NCBI GenBank assembly: GCA_945883845.1
Contig: CAMCYI010000010.1
Location: 62,001-126,000, forward strand
Direction of reading: 5' to 3'
Origin: Bacteriovorax stolpii
GTDB taxonomy: Bacteria; Bdellovibrionota; Bacteriovoracia; Bacteriovoracales; Bacteriovoracaceae
Length of the DNA stretch: 64,000 nt
The position numbers and the translations under genes are program-made. Below the pieces are notes generated by a model that ran no database searches, had not been told where the DNA came from, and worked only from the letters and a program-made list of their open reading frames with translations. Shown piece by piece: positions 16,676 to 26,103 of this stretch. Position 1 is the stretch's first letter; each line of letters opens with the position of its first letter.

Positions 16676-18360
16676 CGGGTCAGTTTTTTATACGTCAGGC
16701 GCTGAGGCACATCGGCCTTATCGCCAAGACGACGACGAAGATCTTCGTGATAGTCCTGGAAGTTTCCTTCGAACCACGTCACTTTCGAATCCCCTTCGAA
16801 CGCGAGCATGTGGGTACAAATTCTGTCGAGAAAGTAGCGATCATGGGAAATAACCACAGCACAACCTGCGAAATCTAAAAGAGCTCTTTCAAGCGCCTGG
16901 AGTGTATTCACATCGAGATCGTTGGTGGGCTCATCGAGAAGAAGAACGTTACCTTCTTCCTTGAGCATTTTCGCCAAATGGACGCGGTTTTTCTCTCCAC
17001 CGGAAAGTTCCTTGATCCTCTTACTCTGGTCTTCACCCGAGAAGTTGAACTTGGAGATATAAGCGCGTGAGTTGATATCTTTATTGGCGATCTTCATCAG
17101 ATCAAGTCCACCAGCAATTTCCTGCATGATCGACGCTTCGCCATCCATCTCGCGGGACTGATCGATGTAAGCAAGCTTCACCGTCTCCCCGACTTTGAAT
17201 GTTCCAGCATCAGCCTTGATTTTATCTGTAATGAGATTGAAGAGAGTTGTTTTACCAGCTCCGTTCGGTCCGATGATGCCGACAATTCCTCCCGGAGGAA
17301 GTTTGAAGGTAAGATTTTCATAAAGAAGTTTATCGCCGAATGCTTTTGCAATTTCATTCGCTTCAATAACAATGTTACCAAGACGAGGGCCTGCAGGTAT
17401 GAAAAGTTCATTTGTTTCATTACGTGCTTCGGTAGTGGCTTCAGTCTGCATTTGTTCGTAGTTCTGAATGCGTGCTTTAGATTTTGCCTGGCGCGCTTTA
17501 GGAGACATGCGAATCCACTCAAGCTCTTCGCGCATTTTCTTCTGACGTTTAGATTCAGTTTTTTCTTCCTGAGCGAGACGATTTGATTTCTGCTCAAGCC
17601 AAGAAGAATAATTTCCTTCCCATGGAATTCCATGACCGCGGTCAAGCTCAAGAATCCATCCGGCAACGTTATCAAGAAAATAACGATCGTGGGTGATCGC
17701 GATGACCGTACCTTTGTAAGCATGTAGGTGACGCTCAAGCCAGAATACAGTTTCAGCATCTAGATGGTTGGTAGGCTCATCGAGGAGAAGAACATCTGGT
17801 TCAGAGAGGAGAAGGCGGCAAAGAGCGACACGGCGTTTTTCACCACCGGAGAGAACGCCACATAGCTGATCACTCGGAGGACAACGGAGAGCTTCCATCG
17901 CCAGTTCAAGGCGTGAATCAAGGTCCCAGAGATTCTGGTGATCCATCATGTCCTGAAGTTCTGCCTGACGGGCAACGAGTTTATCCATATCGGCATCTGA
18001 CATTTCTTCGCCGAACTTATTATTCACTTCTTCGTATTCTTTAACGACGTTAACCTGGGCCTGAAGACCCTCTTCCACGATCTGTTTCACAGTCTTCGTG
18101 CCGTCAAGTTTTGGATCCTGCTCGAGGTAGCCGAAAGTAATTCCTTTATTCGCTGTCACTGTTCCCAGAAAATCTTTATCAACGCCGGCAATAATTCTCA
18201 GGAGAGATGATTTACCCGAACCATTGAGACCGAGAACACCGATCTTGGCGCCAAGAAAGAATGAAAGCGAAATATCCTTGAGAACTTGTCTCTTCGGTGG
18301 ATAGATTTTTCCAACTTTGTGCATACCAAAAATGATTTTTTTGTCATCAACGACGGCCAT
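16672..18360 (-). CDS. ettA: Energy-dependent translational throttle protein EttA (ABC-F ATPase)
   Basis: Binds the ribosomal E site and gates the first elongation steps according to the ATP/ADP ratio. 562 aa with two ABC domains: Walker A GLNGSGKSS (about 43-51) and GPNGAGKTT (about 340-348), signatures LSGGEKRRV and LSGGEKNRV, and a charged linker between them. The length and both halves match EttA better than other ABC-F proteins. No membrane segments. AGGATC lies before the ATG. Confidence 0.93.
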   Translation of the reverse strand: MAVVDDKKIIFGMHKVGKIYPPKRQVLKDISLSFFLGAKIGVLGLNGSGKSSLLRIIAGVDKDFLGTVTANKGITFGYLEQDPKLDGTKTVKQIVEEGLQAQVNVVKEYEEVNNKFGEEMSDADMDKLVARQAELQDMMDHQNLWDLDSRLELAMEALRCPPSDQLCGVLSGGEKRRVALCRLLLSEPDVLLLDEPTNHLDAETVFWLERHLHAYKGTVIAITHDRYFLDNVAGWILELDRGHGIPWEGNYSSWLEQKSNRLAQEEKTESKRQKKMREELEWIRMSPKARQAKSKARIQNYEQMQTEATTEARNETNELFIPAGPRLGNIVIEANEIAKAFGDKLLYENLTFKLPPGGIVGIIGPNGAGKTTLFNLITDKIKADAGTFKVGETVKLAYIDQSREMDGEASIMQEIAGGLDLMKIANKDINSRAYISKFNFSGEDQSKRIKELSGGEKNRVHLAKMLKEEGNVLLLDEPTNDLDVNTLQALERALLDFAGCAVVISHDRYFLDRICTHMLAFEGDSKVTWFEGNFQDYHEDLRRRLGDKADVPQRLTYKKLTR

Positions 18361-18407
18361 GGGAGATCCTTTGAATTTTTAGAAGCCCCATTAAAGCAGA
18401 AAAGAGT

Positions 18408-18438
18408 TCTGATGTAAAAGATGTTGCTCTACATCAGA
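18408..18438 (-). terminator. Inverted repeat between the TadC-like gene and ettA
   Basis: TCTGATGTA and TACATCAGA form a perfect 9-bp stem with a 13-base loop. On the minus strand it overlaps the stop of the 18429 gene and is followed by a short T-rich run (CTCTTTTCT). It may end or attenuate transcription before ettA. The T run is interrupted, so this is tentative. Confidence 0.4.
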
Positions 18439-19298
18439 GTCATCAGGTCATTTAATAAAACGAAGATAAATGCGAGATAGGATGGAAGGAAAAAGACGGC
18501 CAGCAAAAGAAGTTTAATAACCGCCAGACGCTTCTCAAATAACTCAAAATGCCACTTCTCCTGAAAGCGAAGCTCTTCCATCAGAGATTTCACATCTTCC
18601 TCGTAACTCTGCCCAAGTTTTAAGGTGCGCTGACATGTGTCTTTGAGTTTTTCAACCAGCGGGATAAGACTTTTTTGTTGTATGGTTTTGAGCTCCCCTA
18701 CCCCGGCGTGGGTCAAAACTTCACTTCGCGAAAGAGGAACTTTAGAAAGTGAGTTGAGGACATACAAAATTCGCCAGAGCACACCAATGTCTCCGAAGAA
18801 AATTCTCCGGTACCGCTTAATCAGTAACGGAAGTGAACTCAATCCGATGCTCTGCCAGAGAAAAATGCAGATCAATGAAAACGAAGAAACTTCCACTTCT
18901 ACCAGAGCAAGAGAAGTAAAAATAAATCCCCAGGTGAGGGACATCATCGCCCCCATCTGAAACCAGGTTCCATTGATAATTTCTTTGAGCTTTTTCTCAA
19001 ACTGCCTGTCCTGAGCGAGTCCCTGCCTGAGATATAAAAGTGAGTCCTGATAGTGACCGCCCATTTTTCGTGAGAGTGAGAGCAGAAGTTCCACCACGCC
19101 GGTATAGAATTTGTAGATGGGAAGCCTGGTTTCAGGTCCAATCTGGGAGCGCTGATTCCAGTTAAATCGCTTCAACCACTCCTCCAGGGCCTCGGCCTGG
19201 TTTTTTCGTACAATCAATAGGTTAGTATTTAAAAACTGGGGAGATTCCAGCCAGTAAATAAGAAAACAAATGAGCGTCAGGTAAAATAGAAAATTCAT
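18429..19298 (-). CDS. Type II secretion F-like membrane protein (TadB/TadC-like)
   Basis: 289 aa with an N-terminal hydrophobic segment (about 1-16), two central ones (about 115-135 and 140-160) and a C-terminal one (about 263-287) following an amphipathic helix. This layout and the C-terminal block with EKRLAVIKLLLLAVFFLPSY fit the GspF/TadB/TadC platform family. The likely role is as inner-membrane platform for the Tad pilus genes at 9910-14372, although four kilobases and the opposite strand separate them. Only one platform gene is present; Tad systems usually have two. Confidence 0.65.
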   Translation of the reverse strand: MNFLFYLTLICFLIYWLESPQFLNTNLLIVRKNQAEALEEWLKRFNWNQRSQIGPETRLPIYKFYTGVVELLLSLSRKMGGHYQDSLLYLRQGLAQDRQFEKKLKEIINGTWFQMGAMMSLTWGFIFTSLALVEVEVSSFSLICIFLWQSIGLSSLPLLIKRYRRIFFGDIGVLWRILYVLNSLSKVPLSRSEVLTHAGVGELKTIQQKSLIPLVEKLKDTCQRTLKLGQSYEEDVKSLMEELRFQEKWHFELFEKRLAVIKLLLLAVFFLPSYLAFIFVLLNDLMTLM

Positions 19299-19378
19299 CG
19301 ATTATCTCCGCAGGATTTGGCCTCCATTCTTCTCCCATTCGTTGACAGCATGCAACTCACTGACATAATTTCGAGAAT

Positions 19379-19684
19379 ATGAATTCATTTCTGAAACAGC
19401 CTATTACGTCCCAGGGAGAACAAGGTCACGAAGACTACGTTCGATCTTTTGAAGCTCACCTTCAAAACACAAATGACCTGGCAGAAATTGAACTCTTAAT
19501 GAAAAAACTTCAGTTCCTGGGGCTTCACTTTGATCCCTTTGAAACAGTCGTCCCGAAAGAATGCCAGGACATCATGACGAGTCTGGGGGTGGCAGAACAC
19601 CTGCGCAATCCGTACCTCGCAACCAACATTCTTCTGAGACTTCTGGACAAGACTGAAGAGAGACTGAACAAACTAAAGCAATAG
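19379..19684 (+). CDS. Small uncharacterised soluble protein
   Basis: 101 aa, no signal peptide or membrane segment, largely alpha-helical, with one Cys. It ends 1 base before the start of the methyltransferase gene, so the two are probably co-transcribed. Family not recognised; cytoplasmic by default. Confidence 0.6.
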   Translation: MNSFLKQPITSQGEQGHEDYVRSFEAHLQNTNDLAEIELLMKKLQFLGLHFDPFETVVPKECQDIMTSLGVAEHLRNPYLATNILLRLLDKTEERLNKLKQ

Positions 19685-19685
19685 C

Positions 19686-20897
19686 ATGAATAAAATTCCT
19701 GAATGCCTGATCCATCCGGTATCACTCAAACTGATCAGGAGCGGACACCCGTGGATTACCTCGGACAATTTTTCAAATAAGTTTCCGCGCCAGTCGGAGT
19801 TCATCATCGCGACCGATGACAGACGCCGCGGTGTCGCTCTTCTCATGCATGATCCGAATCATAAGAACATCAAGGCCCGTCTCTGGAGTACAAAACCCCC
19901 TTATGAGCGAGAGGCACAGCATTTCACGGCAAGCATTCAGGCGCGACTAGATCAGGCCTTTGAAAAACGCATTCAACTTAAAGAACTAAAAGATCGCGAG
20001 AATTTTTATCTTTGTTTTGGTGAAGCTGATCATCTGCCAGGTCTATTCATTCTTCGCCTTAAAGATCGTGTGTTGATTCAATTCTACACAAGCTTCTGGA
20101 ACAGATATAAATCCATCATCCAGACGACTGTGCAGGAAGTATTTCCTGAGATCAAAGACGAGAATGTCTGGATCCAGCTTCGTGGGGAAACTAGAGAACT
20201 CCAGAAGCTTCCGCAGAACGCTCATGATCCGGAAAGACGGGATGAATTTCACCTTCAGGAATTTGGTATTCAATACCTGATCCGACTTGGAAGCTCATAC
20301 GATCATGGTCTCTATACTGATATGAGTTCAGTTCGTTTCACTCTTAATAAAATTATGAAGCCAGAGATGAGAGTGCTAAACCTTTTCAGCTACACTGGTG
20401 CGTTCTCACTCTGGTCTATGAAGCAAGGTGCTTCAGAAGTTGTCTCAGTTGATCTATCGCCGAAGTATATCGAATGGCTTCAGCAGAATCTCGGTCTCAA
20501 TCCGGATCTTGAAAGTACACGTCATGAAAGTCTGACGATGAGTACAGATGAAGCATTGGCGAAATTGAAAGATGCCGGGCGGACATTCGATCTCATCATC
20601 TGCGACCCACCTTCTTCATCTTCCGATGGAGAAAAGCGAACCTCTGCGCTGAAAAGCTATAAAGACCTGATGAAAAAAATGGATGTCGTCCTTGCGAGCG
20701 GCGGAAAGCTGGTGATCTTTCTGAACACGCATCAGGTGTCCTCTCCGAAATTTGAAAAGGCCATCCAGGATGCATTGGCCGAGCTCAGGCTCAATTATAA
20801 ATTTCACTCCCGTCTTGGACTGTCCCAGGATTGTCCGACGCTCAAAGGATTTCCTGAAGGAAATTACCTCAAGGGCATCGTCCTGGAAAAAGTATGA
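19686..20897 (+). CDS. Class I SAM-dependent 23S rRNA cytosine methyltransferase, RlmI-like
   Basis: 403 aa. An N-terminal PUA-like domain (about 5-75, with LKLIRSGHPWI) precedes a Rossmann methyltransferase with the block GLYTDMSSVRFTL (about 211-223), the SAM motif VLNLFSYTGAFSLW, and DPPSSSSDGEK as the catalytic/substrate loop. This matches the RlmI/RlmKL-C family that methylates cytosine C5 in 23S rRNA. The exact target base is inferred from the family. It overlaps the ABC transporter ATPase gene by 4 bases. Confidence 0.85.
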   Translation: MNKIPECLIHPVSLKLIRSGHPWITSDNFSNKFPRQSEFIIATDDRRRGVALLMHDPNHKNIKARLWSTKPPYEREAQHFTASIQARLDQAFEKRIQLKELKDRENFYLCFGEADHLPGLFILRLKDRVLIQFYTSFWNRYKSIIQTTVQEVFPEIKDENVWIQLRGETRELQKLPQNAHDPERRDEFHLQEFGIQYLIRLGSSYDHGLYTDMSSVRFTLNKIMKPEMRVLNLFSYTGAFSLWSMKQGASEVVSVDLSPKYIEWLQQNLGLNPDLESTRHESLTMSTDEALAKLKDAGRTFDLIICDPPSSSSDGEKRTSALKSYKDLMKKMDVVLASGGKLVIFLNTHQVSSPKFEKAIQDALAELRLNYKFHSRLGLSQDCPTLKGFPEGNYLKGIVLEKV

Positions 20898-21820
20898 TTC
20901 AGGTTACAAATCTCAGTAAATCATTTTCATCCCATGTGAAAGAACCAGGACTAAAGGGTTCACTGAAAGCGCTGGTGAAAAGAGAAAAGAAAATAAAAGA
21001 GGCCCTGAAATCGGTGACCTTGAAAATTGATCAGGGTGAAATCGTGGGACTCATAGGTGCCAACGGTGCCGGGAAAACTACACTTGTAAAAATTCTCGCA
21101 GGTATTGTGCACCCTACAGCTGGTGACGTTTCTGTTCTTGGCTACAGGCCATGGGAACGGGATAATGGGTACCGAAAGCAGATGTCTCTCATTATGGGAC
21201 AGAAAAACCAGGTGTGGTGGGATCTTCCTGCTCTGGACAGTTTTCTTTTGCTGAAAGAAATATATCAGATTGATGATGCTACCTATAAGCAGAGTATTGA
21301 ATTTCTCGCTGACACATTGATGGTAAAAGACCAGCTAAAAACCCAGGTGAGAAAACTCTCCCTTGGCGAAAGAATGAAAATTGAGTTAATGGCAGCTCTT
21401 CTTCACAGGCCAAAAGTAATTTTTCTCGACGAGCCGACGATTGGGCTTGATATTTCTGCACAGAAAGCTGTTCGAAAATTTCTTCGGGATTACCAGAAAG
21501 AATGGCAGCCGATGACGATCCTTACCTCACATTACATGGAAGACATTAAAGAGCTCTGCCCTCGTGTTGTGATCATTAAAGAAGGTGAGTTCGTTTATGA
21601 TGGTGCTCTCTCAGACATTCAAAAACTCCTTGGGGACGAAAAAGTTCTCAGCGTTACGACTGCAGAGAAAACATTTAAAGTGAACGTACCGAGGCTGGAG
21701 CTCGCCCGCAAGACTCAGGAAATTTTTGAGAAGGACGAAGTTCTAGACCTAAACATTATGGATCCATCCGTCGAAGACATCATTGAAAGTATCATGAGAC
21801 ATGGGATGAAACGCTCGTGA
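20894..21820 (+). CDS. ABC-2 exporter, ATP-binding protein
   Basis: 308 aa. Walker A is GANGAGKTT (about 53-61), the signature KLSLGERMKIE (about 152-162) and Walker B VIFLDEPTIGLD. The C-terminal 70 residues form an extra regulatory or interaction part. It overlaps the first permease gene by 4 bases, forming a three-gene exporter with 21817 and 22617. The substrate is unknown. Confidence 0.92.
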   Translation: MIQVTNLSKSFSSHVKEPGLKGSLKALVKREKKIKEALKSVTLKIDQGEIVGLIGANGAGKTTLVKILAGIVHPTAGDVSVLGYRPWERDNGYRKQMSLIMGQKNQVWWDLPALDSFLLLKEIYQIDDATYKQSIEFLADTLMVKDQLKTQVRKLSLGERMKIELMAALLHRPKVIFLDEPTIGLDISAQKAVRKFLRDYQKEWQPMTILTSHYMEDIKELCPRVVIIKEGEFVYDGALSDIQKLLGDEKVLSVTTAEKTFKVNVPRLELARKTQEIFEKDEVLDLNIMDPSVEDIIESIMRHGMKRS

Positions 21821-22620
21821 AATGGTGGACATCAATTATCTCGCAGGAGATAAAAAAAATTCTTTCTTACCGTTCTGACTTCTGGGTAACCTTCGTGGGT
21901 CAGACTGCGATTCAGCTGGTGATAGCACGTGCTCTCTGGAGCAGCGTCTTTGAATCTCAAGGTGTGGTTTCCATGCAAGGTTTCAACCTCGAAACGATGA
22001 CTCTCTATTATCTCATCGCTCCTGTAGGAACACGAATTCTGCTCGGCGAGAGCTTTGGATTTATTTCACGGGAAATTTATGATGGAACTTTCACAAAGTA
22101 CCTTCTCTATCCATTGTCATTTGTTCAGTACAAGACTCTGACTTATCTCACGAACAGTTTATTTTACGTTCTTCAGCTTTTTATCATAGTCATGCTTTAC
22201 CGCATGTTCTTTATGAAGGCGGCGTTTGAGCCGACCATGTTTTTGAACCTTATGGCCGGTATGGCCCTGTTCTTTATCGGTGCGGTTGTTTATCTGAGCC
22301 TGGGCATGGCAGTTGAATTGATTTCACTCTGGGCCGATAACGTGTGGTCGCTGATGGTGATGCTGAGATTTTTCACGGCTTTCCTCGGAGGCGGATTCAT
22401 TCCCATGAGTTTCTATCCTGAATGGGCGCGAAGGATCATGTATCTCACACCGTTTCCTTACCTCGTAAGTACTCCGATCAGAACAATCATGGGTGATGTC
22501 TCGGGTGCCGAAGTCATGAAATGTATTCTCGTCATGGGTGTCTGGTGGGTGATCTTCAGAGTCAGCGTTCATTTCATCTGGCGTTCTGGTCAGAAAAGAT
22601 ATACAGGGGTAGGACAGTGA
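21817..22620 (+). CDS. ABC-2 type permease subunit 1
   Basis: 267 aa with about six hydrophobic segments. It belongs by layout to the paired ABC-2 permeases that occur next to such an ATPase, in the group typified by uncharacterised multi-gene exporters. GTG-type start; overlaps both neighbours by 4 bases, so stoichiometric translation is likely. The substrate is not known. Confidence 0.88.
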   Translation: MKWWTSIISQEIKKILSYRSDFWVTFVGQTAIQLVIARALWSSVFESQGVVSMQGFNLETMTLYYLIAPVGTRILLGESFGFISREIYDGTFTKYLLYPLSFVQYKTLTYLTNSLFYVLQLFIIVMLYRMFFMKAAFEPTMFLNLMAGMALFFIGAVVYLSLGMAVELISLWADNVWSLMVMLRFFTAFLGGGFIPMSFYPEWARRIMYLTPFPYLVSTPIRTIMGDVSGAEVMKCILVMGVWWVIFRVSVHFIWRSGQKRYTGVGQ

Positions 22621-23405
22621 AACGCTACCTGAGCCTGTATCTCTATTTTGTACGCTTCTCTTTCTCGAAATCTCTCGAATTCAGGATGGATTTCACATTT
22701 CGTATTCTCATGGACACGATTTATTATTTCGTGAACATCATGTTCTTCAAAGTGATTTATCTTCATACCCCCCTTCTGGCTGGCTGGAATGAAGATCAGA
22801 TGATGGTTTTTGTGGCCGGCTACTTGATGGTCGATGCGATCAACATGACGCTATTTTCTACCAACATGTGGTATCTGCCGTTTCTCATTAACAAAGGTGA
22901 TCTGGATTACTATCTGATCAGACCAGTTTCACCGTTGTTTTTTATTTCTCTCAGGGAATTTTCTGTTAACTCTTTCATTAACTTTCTCATGACGGCAGCG
23001 TTCTTCATTTATACGATTCTACAACTTGAAGGCCCTCTTCAATTCTGGAATGTCATGCTGTACTCTGCGTTGCTTTTTAACGGCGCCATTCTGCATGTGA
23101 CAATTCAGATGATCATGATCCTTCCGGTTTTCTGGACCCAGAGTTCCCGGGGATTCGTGGATCTTTTTTATTCGATGGGTCTGGCGATGGAAAGACCTCA
23201 CAGAATTTACCGGGGCTGGCTCAGAATTATTTTTTCTACGATTCTGCCGTTTGCATTGATTGCATCGTACCCTGCTAAGATTTTTCTTGAAGGTCTCGAG
23301 GGTAAGGACATTCTGATTACTGCATTAGTTACAGGAAGTTTCTGGTTACTTTTGAGTTTGGTCTGGAAAAAAGGGCTGGAAAACTATTCGAGTGCAAGCA
23401 GTTAG
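22617..23405 (+). CDS. ABC-2 type permease subunit 2
   Basis: 262 aa from GTG 22617, which overlaps the previous stop (GTGA). An earlier ATG in frame (22521) would give a 96-base overlap and a hydrophilic N terminus, so I reject it. About six membrane segments, with the family-typical YLIRPVSPLF block (about 100-109). Second permease of the three-gene exporter. Converges with the Mpo1-like gene (4-base overlap). Confidence 0.88.
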   Translation: MKRYLSLYLYFVRFSFSKSLEFRMDFTFRILMDTIYYFVNIMFFKVIYLHTPLLAGWNEDQMMVFVAGYLMVDAINMTLFSTNMWYLPFLINKGDLDYYLIRPVSPLFFISLREFSVNSFINFLMTAAFFIYTILQLEGPLQFWNVMLYSALLFNGAILHVTIQMIMILPVFWTQSSRGFVDLFYSMGLAMERPHRIYRGWLRIIFSTILPFALIASYPAKIFLEGLEGKDILITALVTGSFWLLLSLVWKKGLENYSSASS

Positions 23406-23704
23406 AAAGCTTTTACTTTACCCGTAAGTATATCCCAAAACATTCTGAAATCTCCCAAGAGGCTGTAGAACGGATACTTGAAAGTCGCCGGTCTGTTTTT
23501 CTCAAAGATAAAATGCCCAACCCACGCAAAGCCGTAACCGACAACAGGAAGGGCCCAGAGGATCAGTGGGTTACCGGTAAAGAAGAAGAGAATCATCAGG
23601 GAAATAACTCCGCAAGTACCAACGAAATGAAGCTTGCGTGAGGTCATATTGCTATGTTCCCCAAGATAGAATGGATAGAAATCCTTAAAGCTTTTATATT
23701 CCAT
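23402..23704 (-). CDS. Mpo1-like (DUF962) membrane protein
   Basis: 100 aa from ATG 23704, with GGAG six bases upstream; the ATG at 23728 has none. It opens with the family pattern FKDFYPFYLGEHSN and continues KLHFVGT, two hydrophobic segments, then WVGHFIFEKNRPATF. Mpo1 in yeast is an iron(II)-dependent dioxygenase that alpha-oxidises 2-hydroxy fatty acids. The His residues of the family (in EHSN, LHFVGT and GHFIFE) are present. Bacterial roles are not established. Confidence 0.85.
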   Translation of the reverse strand: MEYKSFKDFYPFYLGEHSNMTSRKLHFVGTCGVISLMILFFFTGNPLILWALPVVGYGFAWVGHFIFEKNRPATFKYPFYSLLGDFRMFWDILTGKVKAF

Positions 23705-23833
23705 AGAATGCTCCGTTTCTTTTATCATATAGCGTAAGTATGGAATTCCTCAAGAGTTTTCGTTGCCATGATACCCTATCAAAAAACTCAAGCTCTCGTT
23801 GCAATTGACCGATACGAGTTACTGAGGATTCAC

Positions 23834-24682
23834 ATGAAATTTCTGGTTTTCATATTTTCGCTCTCGTCGACTCTGGCCGTAGGTCAGATTGACTGCGTAA
23901 ACTGTCCCCCTCTAAGTTCGGTTCCTCTCCCGACAGTCACTCTGCCGGAAGTTTTACCGAGCCTCATTGATATTAAAAAAGTGTCCTATCAAAGAAGAAG
24001 TTCAGTGAAACATTGTAAGCGGCCAATAGATCTGGTCGACACGATCGTTCTTCATCATTCAGAATCTTCTTCGCAGAACTCTCCGCAGAGAATAAATTCC
24101 TACCACCTTGATCGTGGCTGGTACATGGGTGGCTATACCTATCTTGTGAATTCTCCTTACCGTGGAGAAAGCACTCCGGCATCAGTTGTAACGGAAGGTC
24201 GACCACCAGAACTTGTCGGAGCTCATGCGGGTACTGACGCTTATGTGCCAATGCGACCGAAAGACAAAGATGCCTGGAACGCAGGTCAAATTTTATGCGG
24301 AGTCGAAGGTGGCCAGTTTTCTCCAGATTCTGCAGAACTCATAAGAACAAAAATTGTGGGCGGGCAGAGAGTCGAATACATGAAGGCCAACGTGACAACA
24401 ATTGGTGTTTCAGTGATCGGACAGTACTTTGGAAACGCACCGAGATTTCAGCCCACTTCTAACACTCTTGATATGATCGCAAAACTTATCTGCCGGCTTC
24501 AGAAAGAAAATCCGAACATGGTGAATCTTAGAGTACACAATAACTATCATCCAACCGACTGTCCGGGAAATCTCGGGAAAGCGTCAAACCTCAGCTATAT
24601 TGTTCAAAAAGCACAATCATATGGTTGTAATTTTTCGAGCATACCGGGACATATTAAAATCAGTACAAGGATTAATCCATGA
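23834..24682 (+). CDS. Secreted N-acetylmuramoyl-L-alanine amidase (amidase_2/PGRP family)
   Basis: 282 aa with a signal peptide of about 18 residues and CVNCPP after it. The zinc amidase domain (about 60-270) has VLHHSES (first His pair), VGAHAG (about 137) and a late HNNYHPTDCPGN (about 240-251) containing the second His and the Cys ligand. It cuts the amide between MurNAc and L-Ala in peptidoglycan. ATG 23834 has GAGGA six bases upstream. A predatory or self-remodelling role is plausible but not shown by sequence. Confidence 0.88.
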   Translation: MKFLVFIFSLSSTLAVGQIDCVNCPPLSSVPLPTVTLPEVLPSLIDIKKVSYQRRSSVKHCKRPIDLVDTIVLHHSESSSQNSPQRINSYHLDRGWYMGGYTYLVNSPYRGESTPASVVTEGRPPELVGAHAGTDAYVPMRPKDKDAWNAGQILCGVEGGQFSPDSAELIRTKIVGGQRVEYMKANVTTIGVSVIGQYFGNAPRFQPTSNTLDMIAKLICRLQKENPNMVNLRVHNNYHPTDCPGNLGKASNLSYIVQKAQSYGCNFSSIPGHIKISTRINP

Positions 24683-25080
24683 TACGGATTGGAACATTCC
24701 TTCTGATATGTCTCGCTCTCCTATCAGGGCCTGCAATGGCAGGCCTGGACAGCGACGTAAAAGCGTTGTTCGAGAAGCATGAGAAAATCATCCATCTTCA
24801 TCAGACCGAACTCATCGAGCAGGTTTTTTCCAAACGATACATCCAGGACAAAGGCGGCCTCAAGGACTTCGAAGCAAGCATTAAGGAAAAACCCAAAGCT
24901 GATGAGAAAAAATTAAAAGATATGTCGGTATCGTGGAAGAAAGGTGCAGTCACTGATCGCATCCTCGCCCGCCGCGAAGAAATGAAAAATGGCAAGAAAG
25001 ACAAAGGTCACACCGAGTATATCGTTATCAAAAAAGATGGAAAACTAATAATCGACGACACAATAGGTGATGCAGATTAA
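24679..25080 (+). CDS. Small secreted basic protein
   Basis: 133 aa with a signal peptide (cut after AMAG). The mature part is highly charged and Lys-rich, mostly helical at the start (about 22-90), and ends with an IVIKKDGKLIIDD strand-turn-strand. It overlaps the amidase gene by 4 bases and the following lipoprotein gene by 11 bases, so it is probably in one operon with the amidase. No family recognised. Confidence 0.65.
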   Translation: MIRIGTFLLICLALLSGPAMAGLDSDVKALFEKHEKIIHLHQTELIEQVFSKRYIQDKGGLKDFEASIKEKPKADEKKLKDMSVSWKKGAVTDRILARREEMKNGKKDKGHTEYIVIKKDGKLIIDDTIGDAD

Positions 25081-25408
25081 AACTCAAATTTGGCTCTTCA
25101 CATTCATTCTCCTCACTTCTTGCGGCAACATGACCAAGGTTGATGACAGTAAGCTCGAAAGTTTTTCGAACATTACGAATGCCGGGACTGTTACCGTAGA
25201 TAAAATCGGCGTTCTCATGCGCAAAACTTCAGGGGCAGGGCAGGATAGTATTATTTACGGTGGTAATCAGTACGCTGTCAGTATGTATAGTTCGTATTCT
25301 GCTCTTGAATTTATTTCTGCTAAACCTTTGGGGTATCAGGGGAATGTGAAGTTCAAGGGTGATATAAGTGGTGGGCAGATCGTGCTGGAAGCAATGAAGA
25401 CGAATTAA
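25070..25408 (+). CDS. Small lipoprotein
   Basis: 112 aa. Signal peptide with lipobox LLTSC (Cys about residue 18) followed by GNMTK. The mature part is beta-rich with many Ser, Gly and Tyr. Start taken as ATG 25070; GTG 25067 is one codon upstream. Membrane-anchored and probably periplasmic. No family recognised. Confidence 0.6.
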   Translation: MQIKTQIWLFTFILLTSCGNMTKVDDSKLESFSNITNAGTVTVDKIGVLMRKTSGAGQDSIIYGGNQYAVSMYSSYSALEFISAKPLGYQGNVKFKGDISGGQIVLEAMKTN

Positions 25409-25551
25409 GTACGGCCCCAGAATCAAAAAACCAAAATCCGAAAACTTCGTTTCAACCTTCCCCCCTTTCTCCATCCCCTTTCCTCAAACGATAGACAATA
25501 AAGGCAGAAGCAATTTCATATTGAGGCGCGAGCGACTCTGAAATAATCTGA

Positions 25552-25586
25552 ACAAAAAAAAAGGCCCCTTTCGGAGCCTTCTATTT
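25552..25586 (-). terminator. Rho-independent terminator of the nuo operon
   Basis: On the minus strand AAGGCTCC-GAAA-GGGGCCTT forms a GC-rich stem with one mismatch and a GAAA tetraloop, followed by a run of at least nine T. It lies 10-40 bases past the nuoI stop. The plus strand also ends in a T run (CTATTTTTT), so it can act on both strands. Confidence 0.85.
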
Positions 25587-25593
25587 TTTAAAT

Positions 25594-26103
25594 TTAACTT
25601 TTAACAATCCTATCTCTCCACGCAATCACATCCGGCGCAAGATAATCATATTTCATATTATCAATCGTATACTGCGAAAACTCATAATCATGAGAATGCG
25701 TCAGACACTCCGTCGGACACACAGTCGTACAAAGCCCACAGTAACAACACAAGGCCGTATCAATCACAAACTGAGTGAGAGTTAAACGAATCGGCTGACC
25801 ATTGGAAGTTTTCTTAATCTCGCTACCTTCAGGCTTCTTCTCAGAGGCAATATAGATACAGTCAACCGGACAGGCCATTGCACATTGAGTACAGCTGATG
25901 CAATTCTGAGCGTCGTTGAAGAGACGCATGCGCGCTCTTTCAGGAAGAACTTCGCGGACTTCAGGGTACTCGATAGAAACAGATTTTACTCCCCAGACGT
26001 ATCGGAAAGTAATCCACATACCCTTAACAGTTGTGGTGATTCCGTTCGCGAGTGAAGCGAAGTATTCCTTCACGGAAGATGTTTCATGAACAGATGTATT
26101 CAT
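25594..26103 (-). CDS. nuoI: NADH-quinone oxidoreductase subunit I
   Basis: 169 aa. Carries two [4Fe-4S] clusters (N6a and N6b) that pass electrons to NuoB in the peripheral arm. Cysteines: C68, C71, C74, C78 (CxxCxxCxxxCP) and C119, C122, C125, C129. The N terminus has an amphipathic helix (about 10-35) for membrane contact. It overlaps nuoD by 4 bases. Last gene of the operon. Confidence 0.95.
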   Translation of the reverse strand: MNTSVHETSSVKEYFASLANGITTTVKGMWITFRYVWGVKSVSIEYPEVREVLPERARMRLFNDAQNCISCTQCAMACPVDCIYIASEKKPEGSEIKKTSNGQPIRLTLTQFVIDTALCCYCGLCTTVCPTECLTHSHDYEFSQYTIDNMKYDYLAPDVIAWRDRIVKS

